Source: Mycobacterium szulgai
GTDB lineage: Bacteria; Actinomycetota; Actinomycetes; Mycobacteriales; Mycobacteriaceae
Direction of reading: 5' to 3'
NCBI RefSeq assembly: GCF_002116635.1
Contig: NZ_LQPW01000148.1
Location: forward strand, 1 to 64,000
Length of the DNA stretch: 64,000 nucleotides
Shown here: positions 42,170 to 50,933 of the stretch, one piece after another
How the letters are laid out: each line of letters starts with the position of its first letter
Numbering within the stretch: position 1 is the stretch's first letter
Position numbers and translations under genes: made by a program
The notes under the pieces: generated by a model
The model's input: only the letters and a program-made list of their open reading frames with translations
Told to the model about the DNA's origin: nothing
The model's database searches: none

Positions 42170-42472
42170 ATGAGATCCGATAGCGCCAGCATCGACGGGG
42201 CGGCGGTGTATGCGGTTGCCGACCGGTTCAACACCGCCTCCGAACTTATCGATAACGCGGTAACCGACCATTTGTCCAGACTGGCGTTCGACGGGCTCCG
42301 GGCCGGACGAGCGCACACCGTGCGCGGCGACGCTTTGCGCGCCGGGATGGACCGGTTGGCAGAGGACTTGTCGCGGTGGTCACGCGCGGCCGTCGAGATC
42401 GCGCTCGCGCTGCGGGCCGGCGCCGACCGGTATGCCGACGCCGACCGGTATGCCGCAGCGCGGATCGCCTGA
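42170..42472 (+). CDS. Small ESX-substrate-like protein (EspC/DUF2580-like, Rv3440c position)
   Basis: The 100-residue protein is helical and soluble with a hydrophobic heptad-like pattern (AVADRFNTASELIDNAV, then LSRWSRAAVEIALALRAG). Size, composition and position next to a large proline-rich partner resemble type VII secretion targets of the EspC/DUF2580 group. A short direct repeat ends it (DRYADADRYAA). It starts 50 bases after glmM, 2 bases before the next gene. Function unproven. Confidence 0.7.
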   Translation: MRSDSASIDGAAVYAVADRFNTASELIDNAVTDHLSRLAFDGLRAGRAHTVRGDALRAGMDRLAEDLSRWSRAAVEIALALRAGADRYADADRYAAARIA

Positions 42473-42474
42473 TC

Positions 42475-43821
42475 ATGGCGGATCGGTTGGATGTCGCCGA
42501 GCGTCTCGCCGAGGGCCGGCCCGCCGTCGACCACACACATCGGTACGTGCGGGCTTGCCAACAGGTCGGGCTCGCGGATCCCGACCTGGAGGTCCGCGAC
42601 TGCTTCGAGAGCGAGGACGGACTCGATCTGCGTGCGCTCGACGGCGACTGCGCCCAGCTACGAGCCGCGGGTGCCGCTGTCACCGAAGCGCTGCGGCTGC
42701 AGCGTGCCCAGATCAGCGAGCTGACGGCCGCATGGATGGGTCCAGGTGCCGAGGCCGCGGTTCGCTTTCTGCAACGGCATTGCGATGCGGCAAATGAGGT
42801 GGCCACCGAAATCCGCGCGGCGGCCCAGCGTTGCGAGTCGCTGCGGGACAACCTGTGGCACCTGGTCGATTCAAAGGTCGCGACGGCCATCGCCATCGAC
42901 GACCGTTCGCTGGCGCAGCGGCCGGTGTGGTTGGCCGCCGCCGACACGGTGACGAGCGGCGGGGGCGATCGGCCGGCGGCTGAGGAACTTCTTCGTCAAC
43001 AGGTAAAACCATACGTGGACAACGACATTCGTGATGAGTGGCTCACCTTCATGCGGTCGGCGCGGGCCGGGGTTGCGGCAGCCTATGACATGGTCATCGA
43101 TCGGATGGCCACCGCTATGCGCGGATACTTCGAGATTCCCGGCGATCTGGGTCCGATGCGTCAAGCCGTGGGGTCGACGACGTTGGCGTACCTCCCGCAA
43201 AATCCTGTGCCCGCGACTGCGGCCAGGGCCGGCATTGCCCCTGCCGCCATTGCCCCTGCCGCCATTGCGCCCACCGCCACTCCCGCCGCAGCGGCACCGG
43301 CACTGCCGGCGGATCCTGCGGCGGCGATGATGCCGCCGCTTGCCACGACATCTTCGGCGCCGGCTGACGGCAGTGCCCTGGGCGGGATTGGGGGCCCCAA
43401 CGGACTCAGTGGACTCAGTGGGCTTGGCGGGCTTGGCGGGCTTGCGGACCGGATCGTGGACGCGATGGGCAGCGCGCTGGGCTCAGCGGGCGACGAGCTC
43501 ACCGGGGATCCCTTCAACGAAGACATCGCCGATGACGATCCGAACGACGAGAATGCCGCCGAGTCGGAACCGCGCGAGAACGCGGCAAAGGCGGACAAGG
43601 TAGAAGAGGTTGCCGTCGACGAACCCGCGCCGGCTGAGCAGGCCCCCGGCGTCGCCGAGCCGCCGGCCGCGCAGCCGCCGCCGGCCGGCGAGGTGCCGGT
43701 CGCGCAGCCGCCGCCGGCCGGCGAGGTGCCGGTCGCCCAGCCGCACCCGCCGGACCCTCCGGTCAAGGGATCGACCCCGTGTGAGATCGCAGCGGATGAG
43801 CTTCCCAAAGCGGGGCAATGA
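42475..43821 (+). CDS. Proline-rich ESX-associated protein (Rv3439c position)
   Basis: The 448-residue protein has a helical N-terminal half with a WxG-like turn (ISELTAAWMGPGAEAAVRFL, near residue 87). The second half is low complexity: a threefold IAPAA repeat, GLSGLSGLGGLGGLA, an acidic stretch (NEDIADDDPNDENAAE analogue) and two copies of QPPPAGEVPVA. It ends with a cysteine-containing tail (STPCEIAADELPKAGQ). The layout resembles secreted Esp proteins. It is encoded 2 bases after its small neighbour, so they probably act as a pair. Molecular role unknown. Confidence 0.75.
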   Translation: MADRLDVAERLAEGRPAVDHTHRYVRACQQVGLADPDLEVRDCFESEDGLDLRALDGDCAQLRAAGAAVTEALRLQRAQISELTAAWMGPGAEAAVRFLQRHCDAANEVATEIRAAAQRCESLRDNLWHLVDSKVATAIAIDDRSLAQRPVWLAAADTVTSGGGDRPAAEELLRQQVKPYVDNDIRDEWLTFMRSARAGVAAAYDMVIDRMATAMRGYFEIPGDLGPMRQAVGSTTLAYLPQNPVPATAARAGIAPAAIAPAAIAPTATPAAAAPALPADPAAAMMPPLATTSSAPADGSALGGIGGPNGLSGLSGLGGLGGLADRIVDAMGSALGSAGDELTGDPFNEDIADDDPNDENAAESEPRENAAKADKVEEVAVDEPAPAEQAPGVAEPPAAQPPPAGEVPVAQPPPAGEVPVAQPHPPDPPVKGSTPCEIAADELPKAGQ

Positions 43822-43825
43822 CAGG

Positions 43826-44869
43826 TCAGCCGGGCCGCAGCGCCAGCAGCTCCTCGACGTAGCGCACCGCCTCGCCACCATCTGCGGTCACCGGCCTGAC
43901 CAACAGCGTGGTCACACCCGCCTCGGCGTACGCGGCCAGCCGTTCGGCTATGAAACCTCGCGGGCCGATCAGCGACATGCCACGCACCAATTCGTCGGGC
44001 ACCGTCTCGATGGCCTCACGCTTGCGGCCGGAAAGGTAGAGCTCCTGAATCCGATCAGCGACAGCACCGAACCCATACCGGGTCGCCAAGCTGTGATAGA
44101 AGTTGCGGCCCTTGGCGCCCATCCCGCCGAGATAGAGGGCCAGCTGCGGTTTGGTCCATGCCAGCCGGTCCGCGACATCCTCGCCGATGGCCAGCGACGT
44201 GCCCACCATCACGTCCAACGGACCCAGCGCGGCATCCCGTTTGGCGGCGCCGGCCGCCAGCGCCTCACCCCACACCAGCCCGGCCTTGTCCGGGCAGAAG
44301 AAGGCCGGCTGCCAGCCTTCGGCGATTTCGGCGGTCAGTTCGACGTTCTTGGGGCCCAGCGCCGCTATCGATATCGGAATATGTTCGCGTACTGGATGAT
44401 TGATGAGTTGCAGCGCATTGCCCAGCCCTGTCCCGCGATCTGGCGGTAGCGGGATCTGGTAATGCTTGCCGTCGTAGCGAACCCGTTCCCGACGCCACAC
44501 CTGCCGGCAGATTTCCACGACTTCGCGGGTCCGGCCCAGCGGTGCATCGAACTCCACACCGTGGAACCCCTCCATGACCTGAGGTCCGGAGGTGCCGATG
44601 CCGAGGTGGAACCGGCCGCCGGAGACGAAATCCAGACCCGCGGCGGTCATCGCCAGCAGCGAGGGGGTGCGGATATAGAGGGGAAGCACGCCGGAGGCCA
44701 ACTCGACGCGGGTTGTCTTGGCGGCCAGATAACCCAGTTGGCTGATGGCATCGTAGGAATAGGCCTCGGCCACCACGGCGATGTCGATGCCGGATTTCTC
44801 GAGTTCGACGACGCGGTCGACGGCCTCGTGGAAGCCGCCGGAGTAGTCGAGTGCGATCCCGATTCGCAT
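43826..44869 (-). CDS. LLM-class F420-dependent oxidoreductase
   Basis: The 347-residue protein begins MRIGIALDYSGGFHEAVDRV and has the barrel motifs VELASGVLPLYIRTPSLLAM and GGRFHLGIGTSGPQVMEG, typical of mycobacterial F420-linked oxidoreductases. Substrate unknown. ATG 44869 is one codon after a possible GTG. It converges on the proline-rich gene with a 4-base gap. Not at this position in M. tuberculosis as I recall it. Confidence 0.85.
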   Translation of the reverse strand: MRIGIALDYSGGFHEAVDRVVELEKSGIDIAVVAEAYSYDAISQLGYLAAKTTRVELASGVLPLYIRTPSLLAMTAAGLDFVSGGRFHLGIGTSGPQVMEGFHGVEFDAPLGRTREVVEICRQVWRRERVRYDGKHYQIPLPPDRGTGLGNALQLINHPVREHIPISIAALGPKNVELTAEIAEGWQPAFFCPDKAGLVWGEALAAGAAKRDAALGPLDVMVGTSLAIGEDVADRLAWTKPQLALYLGGMGAKGRNFYHSLATRYGFGAVADRIQELYLSGRKREAIETVPDELVRGMSLIGPRGFIAERLAAYAEAGVTTLLVRPVTADGGEAVRYVEELLALRPG

Positions 44870-44888
44870 CACCGACTCTTACCACGGC

Positions 44889-45239
44889 TCAGCCCGTAGA
44901 CGTACCCGTCCAATATTCCGCGAACCGTTGCCGGCCGTCGCCGAGTCGCAGGATGTCATTGCCGGTGAACGAGAGCGGTCCCTCTGGTCCGACCCCGGCG
45001 CCGGCCCAGCGTCCGGCAACCAGATCGCCATCGCAAATTGGACCAATTTCGATGTGGAAATTCAAGTCGGCCAACATGTTTCGTGTCTGGCTAATGATCT
45101 GCTCGAGTTCGGCCGGTCCGTGTACCTCCCGGTCGGGCCAGTGGCCTACGAAGTCGTCGGTGACGATCTCGCCGGCGATCTGACGCCCTGCCCAGAGTTC
45201 GGTGATCCAACGTTCGTACAGCAGTTGTGCAGTAGACAT
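44889..45239 (-). CDS. SnoaL-like polyketide cyclase/NTF2-fold protein
   Basis: The 116-residue protein starts MSTAQLLYERWITELWAG and has IVTDDFVGHWPDREVHGPAELEQ and RFAEYWTGT, a pattern of SnoaL/NTF2-like proteins with a hydrophobic pocket. Such proteins are isomerases, cyclases or binding proteins. It is 19 bases upstream of the LLM gene in the same direction and may work with it. Confidence 0.8.
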   Translation of the reverse strand: MSTAQLLYERWITELWAGRQIAGEIVTDDFVGHWPDREVHGPAELEQIISQTRNMLADLNFHIEIGPICDGDLVAGRWAGAGVGPEGPLSFTGNDILRLGDGRQRFAEYWTGTSTG

Positions 45240-45265
45240 AGGGTGCGTCTACCCGCTCGCGTGCG

Positions 45266-46105
45266 TCACTTCAGCAGCGCGACGATCTTTTCTTCGGGTG
45301 TGACCGGCTCCGCCTCGGGGTCCGGTACGTCGGTCTTGGGCAGCCGCACCTCAGGATCGGCGAACTCCCGATAGGTCTTGTCGCCGCTGAGCGTGTAGAG
45401 CAGATACCCGGTCAACAGCGCGCGCACCGCACGCTGGGTCTTGCGGTCTGGGCCGGGTAGACCCACCACCTGCGTCAGTCGCCGGCCCTCCACAAGGCCG
45501 CCTGCCTCGGCCTTACTGACGATGCGCAGGGCGGCGCTGTCCCAGACGCGCGAGAGCGCCAGAGCATTGGAGTTCAGCGCCGTGGCATCTCCTGGCGCGG
45601 TCAGGAGCAGGCCCGGAACGTCCAGGGTTGCCGCCGGTTGCTCGGCTGGGGGAGCGGTCACGGTGGGGAAGATCGCCGCCACAGCCGCCGGCTTGCTCGG
45701 CATACCGGCCGCGGCGAACACCGCCGCCGAACCGCCGAAGCCGTGGCCGGCCAATCCGAGCTTGGCGGGGTGCACGCTGATATCGCCCGGTCCCAGCCGC
45801 ACGCCCGCCAGGATGTCGAGCGCAACCCCCAGGTCGAAGGCCAGGTTGAGCGCCGATGGCGCCAGTCCGCGGTGGGTGTCGGGCGCCCCGGCAACGATGC
45901 CCCACGACGCCAGGTGCTCGAGCAGCCCCGAGTACCGCGCCGCGCCGGTGAGCCAGTCGTGCCCGAAGGCGACCCCGGGCAGGTTCAGTCCGGACTCTGG
46001 TGTGTACACGACTCCGGGTAGGCCGGCAAAGGCCAGGTCACCGCGCAAAACCCGGTGTGGACCACGTCGGCTGAGGGCGGCGAAGAGCTTGCGGGTGCGG
46101 GCCAC
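45266..46105 (-). CDS. Alpha/beta-hydrolase-fold protein without a nucleophile serine (Rv3438-like)
   Basis: The 279-residue protein resembles chlorophyllase/dienelactone hydrolase-type proteins: GVAFGHDWLTGAARYSGLLEHLASWGIVAGAPD and the elbow LGLAGHGFGGSAAVFAA. The elbow reads Gly-His-Gly-Phe-Gly where Gly-x-Ser-x-Gly is expected, so the usual nucleophile is absent unless the nearby Ser of GGSAAV serves. It may be a binding or structural protein. GTG 46105 starts it, near its neighbour at 46115. Confidence 0.75.
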   Translation of the reverse strand: MARTRKLFAALSRRGPHRVLRGDLAFAGLPGVVYTPESGLNLPGVAFGHDWLTGAARYSGLLEHLASWGIVAGAPDTHRGLAPSALNLAFDLGVALDILAGVRLGPGDISVHPAKLGLAGHGFGGSAAVFAAAGMPSKPAAVAAIFPTVTAPPAEQPAATLDVPGLLLTAPGDATALNSNALALSRVWDSAALRIVSKAEAGGLVEGRRLTQVVGLPGPDRKTQRAVRALLTGYLLYTLSGDKTYREFADPEVRLPKTDVPDPEAEPVTPEEKIVALLK

Positions 46106-46114
46106 GGGTCGACG

Positions 46115-46524
46115 TTAGCGGTGACTCGGCGGATGGGTCCAGTGGGTCCACCCCGCGCCGTCCCAGTACCGCTGCCCTGGGAAACCAGACGGGTCGGCAT
46201 ACCAGCCCGGGGGTGTCGGCGCGGGCATGGCCGCTGCCCGCGGCTGCCCCGCCAGGGCGCGCAGCTTGCGCATCGCGCTCAGGTTGGAAAACAGCGCAAT
46301 CCAGTTCATCACCAGAATCGACACCAGGCTCCACCACCCGGCGAGCAGGTTCTGGGTTTGCGCGCGGCGGTATGCCGCTTCGCACTGCTGCAGCGTGCCG
46401 GTGACCGTATAAGTGCGCTGCTGCCAGAAGATCAGCGCACCGATGTGCTCGATCAGCCTCAGCTGGAAACTTCGGCCGAAACGGGATAGCCGGACGAGCC
46501 GGGCGGCTGATACGGATACGACAA
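46115..46524 (-). pseudogene. DUF2510 membrane protein gene with probable frameshift (Rv3437 position)
   Basis: A TTG at 46524 with GGAAGG upstream opens SYPYQPPGSSGYPVSAEVSS but stops at 46459-46461. The next frame continues LRLIEHIGALIFWQQRTYTVTG, a membrane helix (WWSLVSILVMNWIALF) and the DUF2510 motif PGWYADPSGFPGQRYWDGAGWT, ending at 46115. Adding one G near 46459 would join them as SSWRLIEH in a 136-residue protein. Either a real inactivating deletion or a sequencing error. No good start codon exists for the downstream part alone. Confidence 0.65.
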
Positions 46525-46593
46525 AGCAGGCCTTCCGTGCAGGTGAGCAGGTAAACGATACCGTCGGTTCCGTTGTCGGGCTCGCGGCTGCAC

Positions 46594-46599
46594 TACCCT
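46594..46599 (+). promoter_or_regulatory. Candidate -10 element for a leaderless glmS transcript
   Basis: TACCCT lies 7 bases before the A of the glmS ATG, the spacing that places the transcription start on the start codon. No ribosome binding site precedes the ATG. Leaderless mRNAs are common in mycobacteria. Confidence 0.5.
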
Positions 46600-46606
46600 G
46601 TTCAGA

Positions 46607-48475
46607 ATGTGCGGAATTGTCGGCTACGTCGGGCAGCGTCCTGCCTGCGACGTCGTCATGGACGCGCTGCGCCGGATGGAATACCGCGGCTACGACTCGT
46701 CGGGCATCGCATTGGTCGACGACAGCGGCCACCTCACCGTGCGCCGCCGCGCCGGCCGGCTAGCCAACCTGGAGGCGGCTGTCGCCGACATGACGCAGGC
46801 GGAGCTGGCCGGCACCACCGGACTCGGTCACACCCGCTGGGCCACCCACGGCCGCCCCACCGACCGCAATGCACACCCGCACCGTGACGCCGCCGGCAAG
46901 ATCGCCGTCGTCCACAACGGCATCATCGAGAACTTCGCCAGCCTGCGTCAGGAGCTGGAGAGCGCCGGTGTGGAGTTCGTCAGCGACACTGACACCGAGG
47001 TCGCGGTGCACCTGGTCGCGCAGGCCTTTCACCAGGGCGAGACCGCCGATGACTTCCCCGCATCCGTGCTTTCGGTGCTGCGCCGGCTAGAGGGCCACTT
47101 CACCCTCGTATTCGCCAACGCCGACGACCCCGGCACCATTGTGGCCGCGCGCCGCTCGACCCCGCTGGTGCTCGGGATCGGCGAAAAGGAGATGTTCGTC
47201 GGCTCGGACGTGGCCGCCTTCATCGAACACACCCGCGACGCGGTCGAACTGGGCCAGGACCAGGCGGTCGTCATCACCGCCGACGGCTACCGGATCACCG
47301 ATTTCCACGGCAACGACGACACCGCGAACGCCCGCGAGTTCCACATCGACTGGGACCTGGCCGCCGCCGAAAAGGGCGGCTACGAGTACTTCATGCTCAA
47401 GGAGATCGCCGAACAGCCCACCGCGGTGGCCGACACGCTGCTCGGTCACTTCGTGGGCAACCGGATCGTGCTCGACGAGCAGCGGCTCTCGGATCAGGAA
47501 CTGCGCGAGATCGACAAGGTGTTCGTGGTGGCCTGCGGGACGGCGTATCACTCCGGGCTGCTGGCCAAGTACGCGATCGAGCACTGGACAAGACTGCCGG
47601 TCGAGGTAGAACTGGCGAGCGAATTCCGTTATCGCGACCCGGTATTGGACCGCAGCACCCTGGTGGTGGCCATCTCTCAGTCCGGGGAAACCGCCGACAC
47701 CCTGGAAGCGGTCCGGCACGCCAAGGAGCAGAAGGCCAAGGTGCTGGCGATCTGCAACACCAACGGCTCTCAGATCCCGCGCGAGTGCGACGCGGTGCTC
47801 TACACCCGCGCCGGCCCGGAGATCGGGGTGGCCTCCACGAAGACCTTCCTGGCCCAGGTCGCCGCCAATTACCTGCTCGGCTTGGCATTGGCGCAGGCCC
47901 GCGGCACCAAGTACCCCGACGAGGTACAGCGCGAATACCGCGAACTGGAGGCGATGCCGGACCTGGTGGCCCGCGTAATCGCCGGCGTCAAGCCGGTCGC
48001 CGATCTGGCGTATCGGTTTGCTCAGTCGTCGACGGTGCTGTTCCTGGGACGACACGTCGGCTACCCGGTGGCGCTGGAAGGTGCACTCAAGCTCAAGGAA
48101 TTGGCGTACATGCACGCCGAGGGGTTCGCCGCCGGAGAACTCAAGCACGGCCCCATCGCGCTGATCGAGGACGACCTGCCGGTGATCGTCGTGATGCCTT
48201 CGCCCAAGGGTTCGGCCACGCTGCACGCCAAACTGATGTCCAACATCCGCGAGATTCAGACCCGCGGCGCGGTGACCATCGTGATCGCCGAGGAGGGCGA
48301 CGAAACGGTGCGGCCCTACGCCGACCACCTCATCGAAATCCCAGCGGTATCAACACTTTTGCAGCCGCTGCTGTCGACCATTCCGCTTCAGGTGTTCGCC
48401 GCTTCGGTGGCCCGGGCCCGCGGTTATGACGTCGACAAACCACGAAATCTGGCCAAGTCCGTCACCGTCGAATAA
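46607..48475 (+). CDS. glmS: Glutamine-fructose-6-phosphate aminotransferase (isomerising)
   Basis: First enzyme of UDP-GlcNAc synthesis, making glucosamine-6-phosphate from fructose-6-phosphate and glutamine. The 622-residue protein starts with the processed Cys2 nucleophile (MCGIVGYVG), has the glutaminase motifs TRWATHG and HNGIIENF, and two SIS domains (SQSGETADTLEA, VAVASTKTF-like ASTKTFLAQ, and LELKHGPIAL-like ELKHGPIAL). No glmS ribozyme was seen upstream. The next gene starts at the base after its stop. Confidence 0.98.
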   Translation: MCGIVGYVGQRPACDVVMDALRRMEYRGYDSSGIALVDDSGHLTVRRRAGRLANLEAAVADMTQAELAGTTGLGHTRWATHGRPTDRNAHPHRDAAGKIAVVHNGIIENFASLRQELESAGVEFVSDTDTEVAVHLVAQAFHQGETADDFPASVLSVLRRLEGHFTLVFANADDPGTIVAARRSTPLVLGIGEKEMFVGSDVAAFIEHTRDAVELGQDQAVVITADGYRITDFHGNDDTANAREFHIDWDLAAAEKGGYEYFMLKEIAEQPTAVADTLLGHFVGNRIVLDEQRLSDQELREIDKVFVVACGTAYHSGLLAKYAIEHWTRLPVEVELASEFRYRDPVLDRSTLVVAISQSGETADTLEAVRHAKEQKAKVLAICNTNGSQIPRECDAVLYTRAGPEIGVASTKTFLAQVAANYLLGLALAQARGTKYPDEVQREYRELEAMPDLVARVIAGVKPVADLAYRFAQSSTVLFLGRHVGYPVALEGALKLKELAYMHAEGFAAGELKHGPIALIEDDLPVIVVMPSPKGSATLHAKLMSNIREIQTRGAVTIVIAEEGDETVRPYADHLIEIPAVSTLLQPLLSTIPLQVFAASVARARGYDVDKPRNLAKSVTVE

Positions 48476-49339
48476 GTGGGCACACGCGGGCGCAGGTTCG
48501 GCATCATCGGTGTCGTCGTCTTCTTTGCGGCATACATCGGTTCGATCGTGCTCTACGTCAACAGCGGAATGGGCCACCCACATCAAATCACCGACGGTGC
48601 ACCTTCGGGCGACGGCACGAAAGTGACCGTCGATATCGAAGACATCCAATCCAACAGCGGCGTGCTCAGTGCCAACCTCACCGTTACCCCCGGGCCCGCG
48701 CAACTCGACCAGCAAACCGGCACTCTGAAAGACGACCTCACCGTGGTGGCCAGCTCCGTGCTACTGGCGAGCAAGCGCACCTGGGCCAGGGGCACCCTGC
48801 CCGACGTATTCCGTGTCTCCATCAGCCTGTCCGGTGATGTCGCGAATTGGCCTTTCGACACCTACCAGTCGGGGCCGATCAACGTCCAACTCTTCTCCGG
48901 ATCTTCGCAAGTGCCCGAACCGGCGACGGTGACCTTGGTCGACCGTCTGCTCGGCTGGAAAATCGAGGTGGCCCGCGTCGACAAAAGCAGCGCATTCGCC
49001 CCTTACCGGCTGGAACTGTACCGGTCGCAAAGCACCGCGGCGTTTGCCGTGCTGATCCTCGGTGTGCTCATTGCACTTGCCGTTCTTGCCCTTTTCGTGG
49101 CTGTTCAGACGGTGCGGGACCGGCGGAAATTCCAGCCGCCGATGACGACGTGGTATGCCGCGATGCTGTTCGCGGTGATGCCGCTGCGCAATGCGTTGCC
49201 GGACTCGCCGCCATTCGGCAGCTGGATGGATGTCACGATTGTGCTCTGGGTGATCGTCGTGTTGGCGATCTCGTTGGTGCTGTACATCTCGTGCTGGTGG
49301 CGGCACCTCAAACCCGAGGGGGAGAGCCGCCGCTCATGA
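48476..49339 (+). CDS. DUF4436-type membrane protein, first copy (Rv3435c-like)
   Basis: The 287-residue protein has an N-terminal helix (GIIGVVVFFAAYIGSIVLYV), an extracytoplasmic beta domain (ITDGAPSGDGTKVTVDIEDIQ, FRVSISLSGDVANWPFDTYQS), then three C-terminal helices with the cytoplasmic link RRKFQPPMTTWYAAMLFAVMPLRN. Function unknown. GTG 48476 immediately follows the glmS stop; its stop overlaps the second copy. Confidence 0.8.
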   Translation: MGTRGRRFGIIGVVVFFAAYIGSIVLYVNSGMGHPHQITDGAPSGDGTKVTVDIEDIQSNSGVLSANLTVTPGPAQLDQQTGTLKDDLTVVASSVLLASKRTWARGTLPDVFRVSISLSGDVANWPFDTYQSGPINVQLFSGSSQVPEPATVTLVDRLLGWKIEVARVDKSSAFAPYRLELYRSQSTAAFAVLILGVLIALAVLALFVAVQTVRDRRKFQPPMTTWYAAMLFAVMPLRNALPDSPPFGSWMDVTIVLWVIVVLAISLVLYISCWWRHLKPEGESRRS

Positions 49340-50163
49340 AACTAGGCATCGCGGGTCTGTTGCTTTTCATCCTGGCCTATTTCGGCTCGACGTGGCTGTA
49401 CGGCAGCGCCGGCAAGGGCCCTCACGATCTCAATCGCGGACAGCCCACCGCCGACGGAACGACGGTTACCATCGACCTGCAAGACGTCGCGCAGAGCAAC
49501 ACGGTGCTGGTCACCAACCTTTCCATCACCCCGGGACCCGGGCTGGTGGACCCGCGCACCCACGGCCTTAACGAGGACCTCAGCGTCGTCGTCACCTCCA
49601 CGGCAACGCCCACCAAACGCAGCTGGTCCAAGGACATGCTGCCCGGCACGTTTCCCGTCCCGCTGACGCTGAGCGGCGATGTCACCGACTGGCCCTTCGA
49701 CCATTACGTGTCGGGGCCGATCACCGTGGAACTGTTCCGCGGACCCGAGCAAGTGCCGCAACGAGCGGCCGTGACCTTCGCAGACCGGCTCGCCGGCTGG
49801 CAGATCAACATTCCCGCGCCCGGCAAACCCGGTGAGCCGTATCGGGTGCAGCTGCAACGCTCGGCGGGCACCGTGGCATTCGCCGTCGTGATCGTCGGAG
49901 TCCTGGTCGCCCTTGCCGGCATCGGCCTATTCGTCGCCGTTCAGACGGCACGCGACAAGCGCAAGTTCCAGCCGCCGATGACGACGTGGTATGCCGCAAT
50001 GCTTTTTGCGGTGGTACCGCTGCGAAACGCGCTGCCCAACGCGCCGCCGTTCGGGTCCTGGATCGACGTCCGCGTGGTGCTGTGGGTGATCGTCGTGTTG
50101 GTGTTGTCGATGCTGGTGTACATCACCTGCTGGTGGCGGCATACCGCACCCGACCAGCCTTAA
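49336..50163 (+). CDS. DUF4436-type membrane protein, second copy
   Basis: The 275-residue paralogue of the preceding gene has the same order: helix (GIAGLLLFILAYFGSTWLY), beta domain (VPLTLSGDVTDWPFDHYVSGP) and three helices with DKRKFQPPMTTWYAAMLFAVVPLRNALP. Large parts are identical, so it is a tandem duplicate. ATG 49336 overlaps the first copy by 4 bases, so both are made together and may form a heteromer. Confidence 0.8.
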   Translation: MKLGIAGLLLFILAYFGSTWLYGSAGKGPHDLNRGQPTADGTTVTIDLQDVAQSNTVLVTNLSITPGPGLVDPRTHGLNEDLSVVVTSTATPTKRSWSKDMLPGTFPVPLTLSGDVTDWPFDHYVSGPITVELFRGPEQVPQRAAVTFADRLAGWQINIPAPGKPGEPYRVQLQRSAGTVAFAVVIVGVLVALAGIGLFVAVQTARDKRKFQPPMTTWYAAMLFAVVPLRNALPNAPPFGSWIDVRVVLWVIVVLVLSMLVYITCWWRHTAPDQP

Positions 50164-50202
50164 GCTGTACGGCGCGACGGCGGCCGTGCGAGAGTTGAAG
50201 CC

Positions 50203-50913
50203 GTGGCAAGGTCGGTGCCGACACGACTGCGAGGCTGGGCGCTCGCAGTGTGGCATTTCGTCAGCAGTGCGCCGCTGACCTATCTGTGGCTGCTCGGGTT
50301 GGTAGCCACGACTATTGCTCAACACGTGCTCACCGGCTACCAGTTGCACACGGTGCTACTGCATCGGTCTACCAATATCCATGCCCTGGCGACCGATCCG
50401 CTCGGCGTGCTGTTCTCCAGCCTGCTGTGGATCGACGGCCGGAGTCTGGAACCGTATCTGTTGCTGTTCACCCTGTTTCTCGCACCGGCCGAGCAGTGGC
50501 TTGGCCACTTACGTTGGCTCACTGTGGGTTTGACGTCCCATATCGTTGCCACCTATGCCAGCGAAGGCCTGCTGTATCTGGCGATCGAACTGCATGATGC
50601 GTCGGAAAGGTTTGTGCGCGCGCACGATATCGGGGTCAGCTACTTTCTGGTTGGGGTGATGGCGGTGCTCACCTATCACATCGCGCGACCATGGCGTTGG
50701 GGCTATCTTGCGGTGCTGTTCCTCATCTTCGGGTTTCCGGTGATCGCCATGGACCGCATCGAGCTGAGCTTCACCGCGATCGGTCACTTCGCCGCGCTGC
50801 TGATCGGGCTGGCCTTCTATCCGATGGCCCGAGAGCGCAAATCCCCGTCGCTGAGTCCAGCGCGAATCAGGGCCGCCCTGCAGCGGTCCAGTTCGCCGGA
50901 GGCGCCTGCCTGA
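50203..50913 (+). CDS. Rhomboid-like membrane protein, first copy
   Basis: The 236-residue protein has about six helices. DIGVSYFLVG and, in a later helix, FTAIGHFAALLIGLAFYPM are placed like the Ser (GxS) and His of rhomboid intramembrane proteases, so catalysis is possible. LAPAEQWLGHLRWLTVGLTSH is a strong signature of the family copy here. GTG 50203. The adjacent paralogue is 20 bases downstream. Confidence 0.7.
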   Translation: MARSVPTRLRGWALAVWHFVSSAPLTYLWLLGLVATTIAQHVLTGYQLHTVLLHRSTNIHALATDPLGVLFSSLLWIDGRSLEPYLLLFTLFLAPAEQWLGHLRWLTVGLTSHIVATYASEGLLYLAIELHDASERFVRAHDIGVSYFLVGVMAVLTYHIARPWRWGYLAVLFLIFGFPVIAMDRIELSFTAIGHFAALLIGLAFYPMARERKSPSLSPARIRAALQRSSSPEAPA

Positions 50914-50933
50914 CGTAGCGCGGTGGGCATGCA

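Noticed and set aside
40792..42561. A 589-codon open frame opposite glmM
   Set aside because: It is a mirror of glmM and its neighbour with no recognisable domain, and glmM is unmistakable on the other strand.
46525..46606. A glmS ribozyme or other riboswitch ahead of glmS
   Set aside because: The gap is only 82 bases and the promoter -10 appears to sit 7 bases before the ATG, leaving no leader.
46525..46732. An upstream in-frame extension of the DUF2510 protein across the glmS start
   Set aside because: It would read antisense through glmS, has no family residues, and the TTG at 46524 has a good ribosome binding site in another frame.
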